A DNA stretch of 53,150 bases from Synergistaceae bacterium (lineage in GTDB: Bacteria; Synergistota; Synergistia; Synergistales; Aminobacteriaceae): positions 1 to 53,150 of the forward strand of contig JAFSSM010000013.1 in the NCBI GenBank assembly GCA_017451025.1. Direction: 5' to 3'. The notes below the pieces were generated by a model that saw only the letters and a program-made list of their open reading frames with translations, searched no databases and was not told where the DNA came from. Position 1 is the stretch's first letter; each line of letters starts with the position of its first letter. The position numbers were made by a program, and so were the translations under genes. Shown here piece after piece: positions 23,892 to 32,460 of the stretch.

Positions 23892-26800
23892 TTATTTTCT
23901 GCGCAATGTTAAGCCCGCAAGAACAGCAAGTGCCAGAACTCCGAACCCGGCATCGCATCCGCCGCCGGAACTTCCCACATCATTATCTGCAGTGTTGTCG
24001 TTGGGAGTGTTGCCTCCGTTATTCGGAGTGTCATTGCCGCCCGCAGAGTCATCTGCTGTCGTTATCATCGGTGCGTACTCATTGCCGGGCTCCATGTATG
24101 CTGCAACGTTGACGTTCATGCTTGCCGGGACTGTGTCAAGCTGATTCCCGTCATCATCCACGAAAACACAAGCACCATCTTCTTCGGCTGAGGCTGAGAC
24201 CTGCGCGCCTGAGACAGCGTTTACGTTCATGAGCACGAAGATCGGATCGCCGACACTAAGTCCTGTTTCAGCGAGGCTCACACCAAAAACATAGATTGCT
24301 GGTCTGGGCACAACGATAATCGGAAGAACGAGTACCGGACTCTGTCCCGCAGGAACCGCCGCCAATTCTTCAGGTGAGGCTTCTCTTTCGCCGCCGCTCA
24401 TAGCATCTTCAGGAAGCTCCGCAACTTCTGTATCACCGGTTATGAAGCTGAATAATGCCTGGAAGAAGCTCGTTATCCTGCCAAGAATTGTTGTGTTGGT
24501 CATGCTGAAACTTGGCCGTGAAGGAGTTACGAACACAGGGCCGCTATTTCCTGAGTTGTCGCCGCCGGAATTACCGCCGTTGTTGCCGGAATTGCCGCCG
24601 TTGTTATCGCCGGAATTGTCTCCGCCAGAGTTATCACCTGAGTTGTCGCCGCCGGAGTTATCACCGGAGTTGTCGCCACCAGAATTATCACCGGAGTTAT
24701 CCCCGCCGGAATTGTCGCCCGAGTTATCTCCGCCAGAGTTATCTCCGGAATTATCGCCTGTGCTATCGCCTCCGGAATTATTGTCCGTGTTCCCTGAGTT
24801 ATTGCCGGAATTATCACTGCCGCCGCTATTCTGCCCAGAGTTGCCGCCAGAACCAGAAGAAGACACTTCCTCAATGTAAATCGTTACCTTGATGTGAGAG
24901 TCCCTGACTCCGTCGGCTATCAGTGTCTCTCCCTCGTCAGAGAGCAGATAGCTTCCTTCCTCAATTTCGCTCTGCGCGCAGTCTGCGGCCATTGCGCCAT
25001 AGTTCAGCATGATTGACCCGTCGCTGGAGATTATTACGCCGCCTCCAACAAGCCCGGTTACGTCGCGGGAAATTCCGTCGGCCTGGAGCAGGACTATCCT
25101 CAATCCTGCCTTCGCAAAGTCCGCAGATGACGGAGCACGCCATTCCTCATAGAATTTTGGCAGAGCGTTGAAGACTGAGTAGACCTTTTCGTAAAGAGCA
25201 CTGCCCAGCGTCGACGAGGTCATGTTCATAACTTTGCTGAAGCCCACTATTCCGGTGTAGTCGCTAGATATTCCGTCTAAGACTATGTCGAACGAAAATC
25301 CTGACCCGCTTATTCCCGCAGAGTAGTCCTCTGTTTTGTTGCCGGCAATCGATGTGTAGTCTGTGGCGTTCACGAATTTGTTCGCGTCCAGAACTTCGTC
25401 AATCGAGTCGGCGTATCCTCTTGGAGACAGAAGGAAGGATAATTTTGCACCGTTGTTGTCGGGAGATACTATGCTGCTGGTTACGTCAGTGGTGAAAATT
25501 TCGACGGTAACAGCAAGGTCCGAGTACTTTTCTGTGCCGAACAGTGCCTTGTATTTTCCCGCAGAGAGACTCGCATCAAGAATCAGCACATCGCCGGAAT
25601 ACGTGTACATTTTCGGGCTGAGTGCTGAGGCGTGGCGAATACTCGGCGTAACCGAAACTATGTCGTAAGACACATCAGACGACAAACCTTCGAACTTTAT
25701 GGTGATGGGGGCTCCTGTTCCGGCCATAATTCCGTGCGTACCTTCGGGGTATTCGCAGCTTACTGTGGCCGTGCTCTGGAGCTTCAGGTATACGCTGCAG
25801 CTCACCACTACATCAGGAATATCCTTCAGCATGTACTGAATTTTCGTGATGGTCTTTCCGGCCAAGTCCGAAGTGTAGTCATAATCCCTGCTGATCCCGT
25901 GAGGCTCGACGAACTCCTTGTAGCTCAGGGCTATATCGTTTGCGCTGAACCATAAATTGCTGTTGTGCCTGAGGCCGTAGACATCTCCGCTTGAAGTTGT
26001 GATAAGCGCGCCAAGAAAATATCCAGTGTCTCCGCTCCCAAGAGTAACGTCAACGCTCGACACATTCAGCATGTAATTTCCCCAAGTGGCACCTGCACCG
26101 CTCAGGAGAGTTACTACTGCATCATCAGCGTACTCATACTCGGTGAGCATTTCGCCGAAGCTCCCGTCAGCACTCACTAACTTATACTCGCTGAATGCCT
26201 CGCTGCTCCACGCATAACGTTCATCCTTGCTCAATAACTGGTATACATTTTCGGTCATTGCCACATGTACAGCTTTTACGCCGGTAATATCCCGTCCGCC
26301 CTTGTCGTTGGAGACGCTGGCTAACTGGGTGAAGCGTCCTGCTATTCTTGCTGTGGGGGAACTTACCGCGTCAAGCCCGGCATCCCACAAATCACTTGAT
26401 GACGTTCCAACTTCTCCTGCGTAGAACTCCGCCCACGTCATATCGGTCTCTGCGTAATAGTAATTCGCCGCAACCGTGAACTCCGCGCTTATGTCCGTAT
26501 ATCCTTCTGCTTCAAGAATGACCGTGTAATCTCCTGCCGGAACATCTCCGTTTATAGTCAGGACGTTATTTGCGTAAGTGTAGTCAGTGAAATTTGTGCG
26601 GGTTCTGCCTTTTCCGGAATAGATCGACGTTACGCTGTAAGTTACTCCGTCGGGCAGGTCTGCGAATTTCAGGGGGATTGCTAGATTCTTCCCGGCTGTA
26701 ATTTTGTCGGCGGAAACCGCTGCTGAGGCTTTGGAGATGGGCGGAATGTACACATCACAGCTTATCACCACGTCAGGAATATCCTTGAGCATGTAGGTTA

Positions 26801-27359
26801 TCTTGGTGATGGTCTGTCCTTCGAGGCTCCGGGTGTACTTGTAGCTCCTCTCTACACCGTTTCCGTGAGGTTCAACGTAGTCATTGCTCACGCAGAAGGC
26901 TATTGTGTCCGCGTCCGAGTAAATATTGTTGTTGTGCCTCATGCCGAAAATATCGCCGCTCTTGGTCTCAAGCAATACTCCCAGATATTTGCGGGCTACC
27001 TTGTCGCCGCTCAACCCTATATCGAGACTTACGCCGGAAATCTTCATCGTGTAATGTCCCCAAGCACTGGACGCTCCTGTTGTGAGAGTTATCACGGCAT
27101 CCTTCGAGACCAGCGCAGCCTCACTAACCATTTTCCCGAATGTCCCGTCAGAGTTTACGTCCTTGTACTCGCTGAACACATCAGTGCTGAACGTGTAGCG
27201 TGATTTGTCAGCAAGAGCATTGTACACGTCGCCGGTCATACGAACCTGAACGGCCTTCTCTCCGGAAATTACTGTGCCTGCAACATCAGGAGAAACTGCT
27301 CCCCCACAAAAGCGGAAAACGCTGGAACTTGCTCGTTGTCGGTGTGCTGATTGCATCAA
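23892..27359 (-). CDS. surface protein, C-terminal part with Synerg-CTERM sorting signal (downstream of a frameshift)
   Basis: Open frame of 1155 codons continuing the surface protein that begins at 28518; the two overlap in different frames near 27286-27359. It holds the rest of module copy 2, a full copy 3 (starting TDMTWAEFYAGEVG) and a further beta-rich domain. A Gly/Asn/Ser/Asp linker, two short domains and the C-terminus GGGCDAGFG-(hydrophobic)-LRRK follow. That tail has the layout of the Synerg-CTERM signal: Gly-Cys, membrane helix, basic end, cleaved by a dedicated protease. The first codons here (MMQSAHRQRASS) are not a plausible start. So this is a broken gene, a programmed shift, or a sequencing error. 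Confidence 0.8.
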   Translation of the reverse strand: MMQSAHRQRASSSVFRFCGGAVSPDVAGTVISGEKAVQVRMTGDVYNALADKSRYTFSTDVFSEYKDVNSDGTFGKMVSEAALVSKDAVITLTTGASSAWGHYTMKISGVSLDIGLSGDKVARKYLGVLLETKSGDIFGMRHNNNIYSDADTIAFCVSNDYVEPHGNGVERSYKYTRSLEGQTITKITYMLKDIPDVVISCDVYIPPISKASAAVSADKITAGKNLAIPLKFADLPDGVTYSVTSIYSGKGRTRTNFTDYTYANNVLTINGDVPAGDYTVILEAEGYTDISAEFTVAANYYYAETDMTWAEFYAGEVGTSSSDLWDAGLDAVSSPTARIAGRFTQLASVSNDKGGRDITGVKAVHVAMTENVYQLLSKDERYAWSSEAFSEYKLVSADGSFGEMLTEYEYADDAVVTLLSGAGATWGNYMLNVSSVDVTLGSGDTGYFLGALITTSSGDVYGLRHNSNLWFSANDIALSYKEFVEPHGISRDYDYTSDLAGKTITKIQYMLKDIPDVVVSCSVYLKLQSTATVSCEYPEGTHGIMAGTGAPITIKFEGLSSDVSYDIVSVTPSIRHASALSPKMYTYSGDVLILDASLSAGKYKALFGTEKYSDLAVTVEIFTTDVTSSIVSPDNNGAKLSFLLSPRGYADSIDEVLDANKFVNATDYTSIAGNKTEDYSAGISGSGFSFDIVLDGISSDYTGIVGFSKVMNMTSSTLGSALYEKVYSVFNALPKFYEEWRAPSSADFAKAGLRIVLLQADGISRDVTGLVGGGVIISSDGSIMLNYGAMAADCAQSEIEEGSYLLSDEGETLIADGVRDSHIKVTIYIEEVSSSGSGGNSGQNSGGSDNSGNNSGNTDNNSGGDSTGDNSGDNSGGDNSGDNSGGDNSGDNSGGDNSGDNSGGDNSGDNSGGDNSGDNNGGNSGNNGGNSGGDNSGNSGPVFVTPSRPSFSMTNTTILGRITSFFQALFSFITGDTEVAELPEDAMSGGEREASPEELAAVPAGQSPVLVLPIIVVPRPAIYVFGVSLAETGLSVGDPIFVLMNVNAVSGAQVSASAEEDGACVFVDDDGNQLDTVPASMNVNVAAYMEPGNEYAPMITTADDSAGGNDTPNNGGNTPNDNTADNDVGSSGGGCDAGFGVLALAVLAGLTLRRK
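24540..24865 (-). repeat. low-complexity NSGGD/NSGD tandem repeat in the surface protein
   Basis: About 105 codons of Asn, Ser, Gly and Asp, with a core of six or so 27-base units encoding NSGGDNSGD. The acidic, flexible run separates the folded modules from the C-terminal anchor region, so it probably spans the envelope. Internal identity makes it prone to expansion, contraction and misassembly. Confidence 0.85.
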
Positions 27360-28518
27360 GCCCCGCAGTCTCGAGAGCTTTTGCTGTTTTGCCGGTCTCT
27401 GCCGCGTAAAACTCAGCCCAGCTCATGTTTGTGGTCGCGTAATAGTCCGATGCAGTGATGTCCACAACTATATCGACATACGAAGAATCCGTGAATGTAG
27501 CTGTGTAGCTTCCGGCCTCAAGTTTCGTGAATGTGAGGACTCCGCCGGAATATGTGTAGTCAGTTCCCGACGTGAGGGTTTCGCTCTCATGGTGGCCTGT
27601 GATTTTTTCGACAGCACCCAGCGAATACGAAGCATCTGCTGGAATATCACTCGATACCAAAGTTACCTTCACGCTGCTTCCAGATTTTACATCACCAGAT
27701 ACCTTGATATTACCAAGACTCCAGTTTTTCACGTAGACATCGCAAGAAATCACTACATCAGGCTGATTCTTGAGCATGTAGGTGATTTTCTTGATGGTAT
27801 TGCCCGGAAGGTCTGCGGTGTGTGCATAAGAGAGGTGAGTACCGTTTCTTTCAGCAAAATCCTGAATGCTGAAGCCTACCTGCTGTGCAAAATCTCCCCT
27901 CACCCATAAATTATGAAGGGGCTTCATTCCGTAGACTTTGCCGTCGTCAGTCTCGAGAGTTGCGCCCAAAAATTTATCGTAGCTCGTCCCGACGCTGACA
28001 TCGAGGCTGGCCCAGTTTAACCCGGAAATATTGAGCCTGTAGTTTCCGTGCCCGTTGGAGAGTCCTCCGGCTAATGCTACCTTCAGGCCGGAAATTTTGG
28101 CGGATGCGTCGGTTGAGGTACTGACCATTTTTCCGAACGTTCCGTCCGCGTTCAAGTCCTTGTACTCGTCGAAGGAAGCACGGCTCAATGTGTAGCGTGA
28201 TGTGTCAGCCATAGCACTATACACGTCCGAGCTGATTCTTACCTGCACTGCCTTGACCCCGGAGAACACCGAGCCGTCTCCTGAGGTCTTGGCCAGGAAT
28301 CCGCCGCTGAACCTGTCGACGAAACGCGCTGTTGCGGTACTGACGGCATCATAGCTTACCGCGAGGTTTGCGGGAGAAGTTCCGAGTTCTCCTGCGTAAA
28401 ATTCGGCCCAAGTCATATCGGTAACAGCATACACATACGGCTCAGAGGCAAGGGCCGTTCCTGCGCCCAGCACCACAATAACAGCAAGTGCAAGGCATAA
28501 TTTCCTGAACATGTTCAC
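27286..28518 (-). CDS. surface protein, N-terminal part (upstream of a frameshift)
   Basis: 410 codons from GTG 28518, with GGAG 11 bases upstream; ATG 28512 is an alternative. A signal peptide (MFRKLCLALAVIVVLGAGTALA) is followed by module copy 1 (about 230 residues: TDMTWAEFYAGELG, then GVKAVQVRISSDVYSAM, YMLKNQPDVVISCDVYV) and a short beta domain, then the start of copy 2 (TNMSWAEFYAAETG). It ends at a TGA soon after copy 2 begins, with the unrelated tail FPLLWGSSFS. In copies 1 and 3 the sequence continues, so the reading frame was lost here. The xxWAEFYAxE modules recall those in Tp47-like surface proteins of gut bacteria, which is a weak resemblance. Full-length product would be about 1540 residues. 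Confidence 0.8.
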   Translation of the reverse strand: MNMFRKLCLALAVIVVLGAGTALASEPYVYAVTDMTWAEFYAGELGTSPANLAVSYDAVSTATARFVDRFSGGFLAKTSGDGSVFSGVKAVQVRISSDVYSAMADTSRYTLSRASFDEYKDLNADGTFGKMVSTSTDASAKISGLKVALAGGLSNGHGNYRLNISGLNWASLDVSVGTSYDKFLGATLETDDGKVYGMKPLHNLWVRGDFAQQVGFSIQDFAERNGTHLSYAHTADLPGNTIKKITYMLKNQPDVVISCDVYVKNWSLGNIKVSGDVKSGSSVKVTLVSSDIPADASYSLGAVEKITGHHESETLTSGTDYTYSGGVLTFTKLEAGSYTATFTDSSYVDIVVDITASDYYATTNMSWAEFYAAETGKTAKALETAGLDAISTPTTSKFQRFPLLWGSSFS

Positions 28519-28744
28519 AATAAATACATCTCCATTCCTAAAAATTTAGTGCCAGCAAACTTTATCTGCTGACTTACCGCAAAAATGGCAACAATAAAAC
28601 AAGATGCTTCACAATTTTCTGCGAATCATCACCCTTCACAAGAAGTTCATTTGTTCAAAAAGTTTTGTTAGGCAAAACACGCGCAATTATATCACGGAAA
28701 ATTTGGGCATACTAACAATCTCAAAAAGGCTATGCTTGAAAATC
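28519..28744. other. intergenic region between divergent surface-protein and dap promoters
   Basis: AT-rich, no coding signal. On the minus strand TATAAT (28691-28686) is a plausible -10 for the surface protein gene with no clear -35, giving a leader of about 160 bases. That leader contains a small inverted repeat, CAGCA/TGCTG (about 28553-28571). Confidence 0.35.
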
Positions 28745-28773
28745 TTGACAGGATAAGTTTTCGCGTCTATTAT
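28745..28773 (+). promoter_or_regulatory. sigma70-type promoter of the dap operon
   Basis: TTGACA (28745-28750), 17-base spacer, TATTAT (28768-28773). The predicted start is near 28780, giving a leader of about 215 bases before dapA. It is one of the best promoter matches in the window. Confidence 0.8.
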
Positions 28774-28818
28774 TTCACGCATTCACAATAAATTGCGAAA
28801 AAAGGAGGCTATAGAGAT

Positions 28819-28893
28819 ATGCTGCAGAATAACTGCGGAATGTCTTTGTGCCTCAAAATAAAGCGTAACTGTCTCGTGTTCTATGGTGAATAA
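28819..28893 (+). CDS. putative 24-residue leader peptide upstream of dapA
   Basis: ATG 28819 with GGAGG (28804-28808) ten bases upstream; 24 codons then TAA 28891. The peptide begins MLQNNCGMSLCLKIKRNC and ends LVFYGE. It has three Cys, two Lys (codons 13 and 15), an adjacent Arg and four Leu. The last five codons contain the left arm of an inverted repeat that pairs with the loop of the terminator before dapA. This is the layout of a translated attenuator leader. No known leader peptide was recognised. Confidence 0.6.
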   Translation: MLQNNCGMSLCLKIKRNCLVFYGE

Positions 28894-28944
28894 CGGACAG
28901 ATAATGTTTATGCATATTCAGAGCCGCTCTTTCACGATAGAACA
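28877..28944 (+). promoter_or_regulatory. putative antiterminator pairing in the dap leader
   Basis: 28877-28890 (TGTTCTATGGTGAA) is complementary to 28931-28944 (TTCACGATAGAACA) in 13 of 14 positions, with one G-G mismatch. The right half covers the terminator loop and two bases of its stem, so this helix and the terminator should exclude each other. The left half overlaps the end of the leader peptide frame and would be covered by a ribosome finishing it. Confidence 0.55.
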
Positions 28945-28960
28945 AAGGGGCGGCTTTTTT
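28922..28960 (+). terminator. intrinsic terminator in the dapA leader (attenuator)
   Basis: AGCCGCTCTTT (28922-28932) pairs with AAGGGGCGGCT (28945-28955): 11 bp including two G-U pairs, loop of 12 bases, followed by TTTTTTGTG. It lies 36 bases before the dapA ATG and downstream of the operon promoter, with no full gene between, so it must regulate dapA rather than end another gene. Confidence 0.8.
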
Positions 28961-28995
28961 GTGTGCACATAATTTTTCAGGAGGTTAGTTTATTC

Positions 28996-29883
28996 ATGAC
29001 AGACAGCCCTATTTTCAGAGGAGTTGCTACAGCTCTGATCACTCCGCTCAACGAATACGGAGTAGATTATGATGCTTTTGGCCGCGTAATCGACTGGCAG
29101 TGCGAACAGGGAATTAACGCCCTCGTGATCGCAGGAACAACAGGTGAAGGATCTACGCTCGACGACGCAGAGCACAAGGCAGTGGTGAAGTTCGCAGTGG
29201 AGAGAATCGCCGGACGGTGCAAGGTAATTTCCGCGACAGGCTCAAACGATACGGCGTATGCCCTTCAGCTCTCGAAGTTCGCGTGCGACGTAGGCTCTGA
29301 TGCATTGCTGGTTATCACTCCCTACTACAACAAGGCCACCCAGAACGGCCTCATCAAAATGTTCACGGCCATTGCCGACGCTTCGACGAAACCCCTCATT
29401 CTCTACAACGTTCCTTCGCGCACAGGCGTAAACATTGAGCCGGAGACATACGCCGCCGTAGCAGATCACCCCATGATTGCGGGCATAAAGGAAGCTAACT
29501 CCAACATCAGCAAAATCGTCCACACAGCACAGTTAATTGGCGATAAGCTGGACATCTATTCGGGCAATGACGACCAGATTGTGCCTATTCTCTCGATGGG
29601 CGGGCAGGGCGTAATTTCCGTGCTGTCGAACGTTGCGCCTAAGCAGACTATGGCGATTTGCGAAAAGTTCTTTGCGGGCGACGTGAAGGGTGCGGCGGAA
29701 TTGCAGTGCAGGTATCTTCCGCTCATCAATGCGCTGTTCAGTGAGGTCAACCCGATTCCGGTGAAGGCGGCGATGGCGGCTATGGGCTGGTGCAAAAATT
29801 ATCTGCGTATGCCTCTGACACCGATGGAGCCTGCTCATTGGGAGAAGCTGAAGGGCTTAATGCAGGAGCAGGGGTTAATCTAG
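28996..29883 (+). CDS. dapA: 4-hydroxy-tetrahydrodipicolinate synthase
   Basis: 295 residues from ATG 28996, with AGGAGG 12 bases upstream; an earlier frame start at 28963 lies against the terminator. Condenses pyruvate with aspartate semialdehyde, the first committed step to lysine and diaminopimelate. Signatures: GTTGEGSTL, the YNVPSRTGVN stretch with the catalytic Tyr, and the Schiff-base Lys in IAGIKEAN. First gene of dapA-dapB-dapH-deacetylase-lysC, and probably controlled by the leader described above. Confidence 0.97.
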   Translation: MTDSPIFRGVATALITPLNEYGVDYDAFGRVIDWQCEQGINALVIAGTTGEGSTLDDAEHKAVVKFAVERIAGRCKVISATGSNDTAYALQLSKFACDVGSDALLVITPYYNKATQNGLIKMFTAIADASTKPLILYNVPSRTGVNIEPETYAAVADHPMIAGIKEANSNISKIVHTAQLIGDKLDIYSGNDDQIVPILSMGGQGVISVLSNVAPKQTMAICEKFFAGDVKGAAELQCRYLPLINALFSEVNPIPVKAAMAAMGWCKNYLRMPLTPMEPAHWEKLKGLMQEQGLI

Positions 29884-29885
29884 TC

Positions 29886-30611
29886 ATGAAGTTAATCATC
29901 AACGGTGCCGCCGGAAAAATGGGGCACATGATCGCTAAGATGGCAGGCAGTGAGAACATTGCGGCTCTTGTTGACGTTATGGGCGGCGAGGGCATCTGCA
30001 AGAATCTTGACGAGTTCACGGGAGAAGCTGACTGCGTAATAGACTTCACCACGCACAAGGCAACACCGAACGTTGTCGGGTATTGCGTGAAGCGCGGCCT
30101 TCCCGTCCTTATCGCAACAACCGGCCAGACAGAGGAGGAGCTTGCGCAGGTACGTGAAGCCGCAAAAAAGATTCCGGTGTTCATTTCGCCCAATATGTCG
30201 ATCGGCGTTGCACTGGTCGCTGACTTGGCCGAAAGGACAGCAAGAATCTTCGGGGACTGCGATATTGAGCTGATAGAGGCTCACCACAACCAGAAGCTCG
30301 ATGTTCCGAGCGGTACAGCACTGATGCTCGCAAAGAGAGTCCAGGAAGCACGCGAAAGCCTCACCTTCAACATCGGCAGACACGAAAACGGCAAGCGTAC
30401 CGCAAACGAAATCGGGATTCACTCCCTGCGTTACGGAACTGAAGTCGGGACTCACGAGCTGATATTCTCCAACGGCCTCGAAACTATCACCATCAGGCAT
30501 GACGCAAAGGACAGGGCATTATTCGCACGCGGAGCACTGTCTGCCGCAAAATGGCTAGTGAATCAGCCCGCAGGACTCTACGGAATGCGCGATTTTCTCA
30601 AGGAGGCTTAA
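29886..30611 (+). CDS. dapB: 4-hydroxy-tetrahydrodipicolinate reductase
   Basis: 241 residues from ATG 29886, two bases after dapA. NAD(P)H-dependent second step of the pathway. The nucleotide motif is INGAAGKMG (residues 4-12). Also visible are [25 protein letters not shown], and the catalytic region [16 protein letters not shown] longer frame upstream lies inside dapA and is rejected. AGGAGG for the next gene lies in its last codons. Confidence 0.96.
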   Translation: MKLIINGAAGKMGHMIAKMAGSENIAALVDVMGGEGICKNLDEFTGEADCVIDFTTHKATPNVVGYCVKRGLPVLIATTGQTEEELAQVREAAKKIPVFISPNMSIGVALVADLAERTARIFGDCDIELIEAHHNQKLDVPSGTALMLAKRVQEARESLTFNIGRHENGKRTANEIGIHSLRYGTEVGTHELIFSNGLETITIRHDAKDRALFARGALSAAKWLVNQPAGLYGMRDFLKEA

Positions 30612-30616
30612 TCTCA

Positions 30617-31315
30617 ATGGACGCTCAGGATATTATCAGCTTGATTGCAAACGCAAAGAAGTTTACGCCCGTCAAGATTTACCTGAAGGAACGCGAAGAG
30701 ATAGATTTTTCGGGGACTAACGCGCGTATTTTCGGGACAGGCGACCGAATTATCTTCGGGGACTGGGAGGAAATTGCTCCTGTCCTCATGTCCCACAATG
30801 ACCTCATCGCCGATATGGTCATCGAGAACGCAGCCAGGAACTCGGCAATTCCGCTTCTCGACATCAAGAATATTCACGCCCGTATTGAGCCGGGCGCAAT
30901 CATCAGGGACAACGTTACGATAGGCGAGAACGCAGTTATCATGATGGGCGCAATCATCAATATCGGCGCAGTTATCGGCGAGGGCACGATGATAGACATG
31001 GGTGCGGTTCTCGGAGGACGCGCAACTGTCGGGAAGAACTGCCACATCGGAGCAGGTGCAGTTCTAGCAGGAGTAATTGAGCCGGCGAGCGCAAAGCCCG
31101 TAGTCATTGACGACAATGTGCTTGTCGGGGCAAATGCCGTAGTGATTGAGGGAGTGCACGTCGGTGAAGGAGCAGTAGTCGCCGCCGGAGCTATTGTTGT
31201 TGATGACGTTGAACCCGGAAAAGTTGTCGCGGGGTGCCCTGCAAGAGTCATCAAGGACAAGGACGAAAACACTACGATGAAGACAGCACTCCAGAAGAAG
31301 CTGCGGAAAATATGA
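30617..31315 (+). CDS. dapH: tetrahydrodipicolinate N-acetyltransferase
   Basis: 232 residues from ATG 30617, with AGGAGG upstream. The N-terminal DapH domain ([15 protein letters not shown] ... [11 protein letters not shown]) is followed by a left-handed beta-helix of hexapeptide repeats ([36 protein letters not shown]). The sequence resembles B. subtilis DapH throughout, so the acetylase rather than succinylase branch is used. The stop codon overlaps the next gene as ATGA. Confidence 0.95.
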   Translation: MDAQDIISLIANAKKFTPVKIYLKEREEIDFSGTNARIFGTGDRIIFGDWEEIAPVLMSHNDLIADMVIENAARNSAIPLLDIKNIHARIEPGAIIRDNVTIGENAVIMMGAIINIGAVIGEGTMIDMGAVLGGRATVGKNCHIGAGAVLAGVIEPASAKPVVIDDNVLVGANAVVIEGVHVGEGAVVAAGAIVVDDVEPGKVVAGCPARVIKDKDENTTMKTALQKKLRKI

Positions 31316-32454
31316 GCATAGATTTTTTGAAGGAAGCCGAATCTCTCCGGCCAAGACTTACGGAAATACGCAAGGCACTTCACCGTTCTCCGGAAATCGG
31401 CGACCACGAATACAGGACTGCGGAAATTCTGGAGGCTGAACTCGACTCGCTCGGCATTCCTCATCACAGACTGCTCGATACCGCAATTGTTGCCCGCATT
31501 GACGGCAAAAAGCCGGGCAAAAATTCGGCGATACGTTCGGACATTGACGCACTGCCTGTGAATGAGGCTACAGGGTGCGATTTCGCGAGCCAGAACCCCG
31601 GAGTGATGCACGCCTGCGGCCACGACGTACACATGACCAGCGCGCTCGGTGCCGCAATGATTCTGAGTGCTCACCGTGAAGAACTTTGCGGGAGCGTGTC
31701 GATTCTGTTCCAGCCCAACGAGGAAGGCGACGGCGGAGCTGACAGAATGATTAAGGCCGGAGTCCTCGAGGGGATTGATGCAGTCTTCGGGTGCCATGTT
31801 GACCCTGCGCTTCCGGCGGGGCATATCGGCATAAAATACGGGAATTTCTACGCGGCATCTGCGACGTTCAAGATTACGGTCATAGGCAAATCCGCACACG
31901 GTGCACAGCGCGACAAAGGCATAGACTCAATCGAGGCGGCCTGTGCAATAATTCCCGAAGCCCTCAAGATTCAGGGAGGGGTTGTGTCTGTCGGGACAAT
32001 TCACGCCGGAACTGCCAACAACATACTTGCCGGAACGTGCGAGTTCACCGGAATAATCAGGACTTACGGCACCGACGAACGCGCAAGGATGTGCAGGGAG
32101 CTTGAGGCAGTCTGCGTTGAAGCAGCTGGACGTTTCGGGGCAAAGTGCAGGTGCGAAATCACGGACTCGTGTCCGGGAATCGTCAATGACAACGACGCAC
32201 TAACCTCACTGGCAGAGAGAACAGCACGTGAAGTTCTCGGAGATTCTCGTGTCGACGTAATCGAGAAGCCGTTATTCATCAGTGAGGACTTCGGATTCTT
32301 CCTGATGGCACGAACTGGCTGCTTCTACCATGTCGGTGCAGGGTGCGGTTACCCCCTTCACAGCGACCACTTCCTGCCCGTTCCGGAGGCGTTCATCACA
32401 GCTTCGGCAGTACATGCTGCCGTCGTAATGCAATACAACAAGGCGAAGGAGTAA
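31312..32454 (+). CDS. M20 amidohydrolase, probable N-acetyl-diaminopimelate deacetylase
   Basis: 380 residues from ATG 31312. Peptidase M20D family with metal ligands in HACGHDVHM, the acidic pair in QPNEEGDGG, and His in [13 protein letters not shown]. The dimerisation domain begins at about residue 175 ([15 protein letters not shown]). Directly after dapH, coupled by ATGA overlap, so the most likely role is removing acetyl from N-acetyl-LL-diaminopimelate. Related M20D enzymes act on hippurate or indole-acetyl conjugates, and sequence alone does not exclude that. No N-acetyl-diaminopimelate aminotransferase or dapF is in this window. Confidence 0.88.
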   Translation: MSIDFLKEAESLRPRLTEIRKALHRSPEIGDHEYRTAEILEAELDSLGIPHHRLLDTAIVARIDGKKPGKNSAIRSDIDALPVNEATGCDFASQNPGVMHACGHDVHMTSALGAAMILSAHREELCGSVSILFQPNEEGDGGADRMIKAGVLEGIDAVFGCHVDPALPAGHIGIKYGNFYAASATFKITVIGKSAHGAQRDKGIDSIEAACAIIPEALKIQGGVVSVGTIHAGTANNILAGTCEFTGIIRTYGTDERARMCRELEAVCVEAAGRFGAKCRCEITDSCPGIVNDNDALTSLAERTAREVLGDSRVDVIEKPLFISEDFGFFLMARTGCFYHVGAGCGYPLHSDHFLPVPEAFITASAVHAAVVMQYNKAKE

Positions 32455-32460
32455 CACAGC

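Noticed and set aside
24540-24865. Possible CRISPR-like array
   Set aside because: Units of 27 bases are contiguous with no spacers and stay in frame with the surface protein.
24442-24879. Plus-strand frame rich in Pro-Glu-Leu-Ser repeats
   Set aside because: It is the complement of the NSGGD linker in the surface protein; the repeat is a by-product of the codon pattern.
28774-28995. Lysine riboswitch (L-box) or T-box in the dapA leader
   Set aside because: I looked for the L-box core and the T-box sequence and saw neither; the leader is also short for an L-box. A covariance-model search would settle it.
30874-31899. 341-codon minus-strand frame
   Set aside because: It runs antisense through dapH and the deacetylase, both with full family motifs; no ribosome site or family resemblance.
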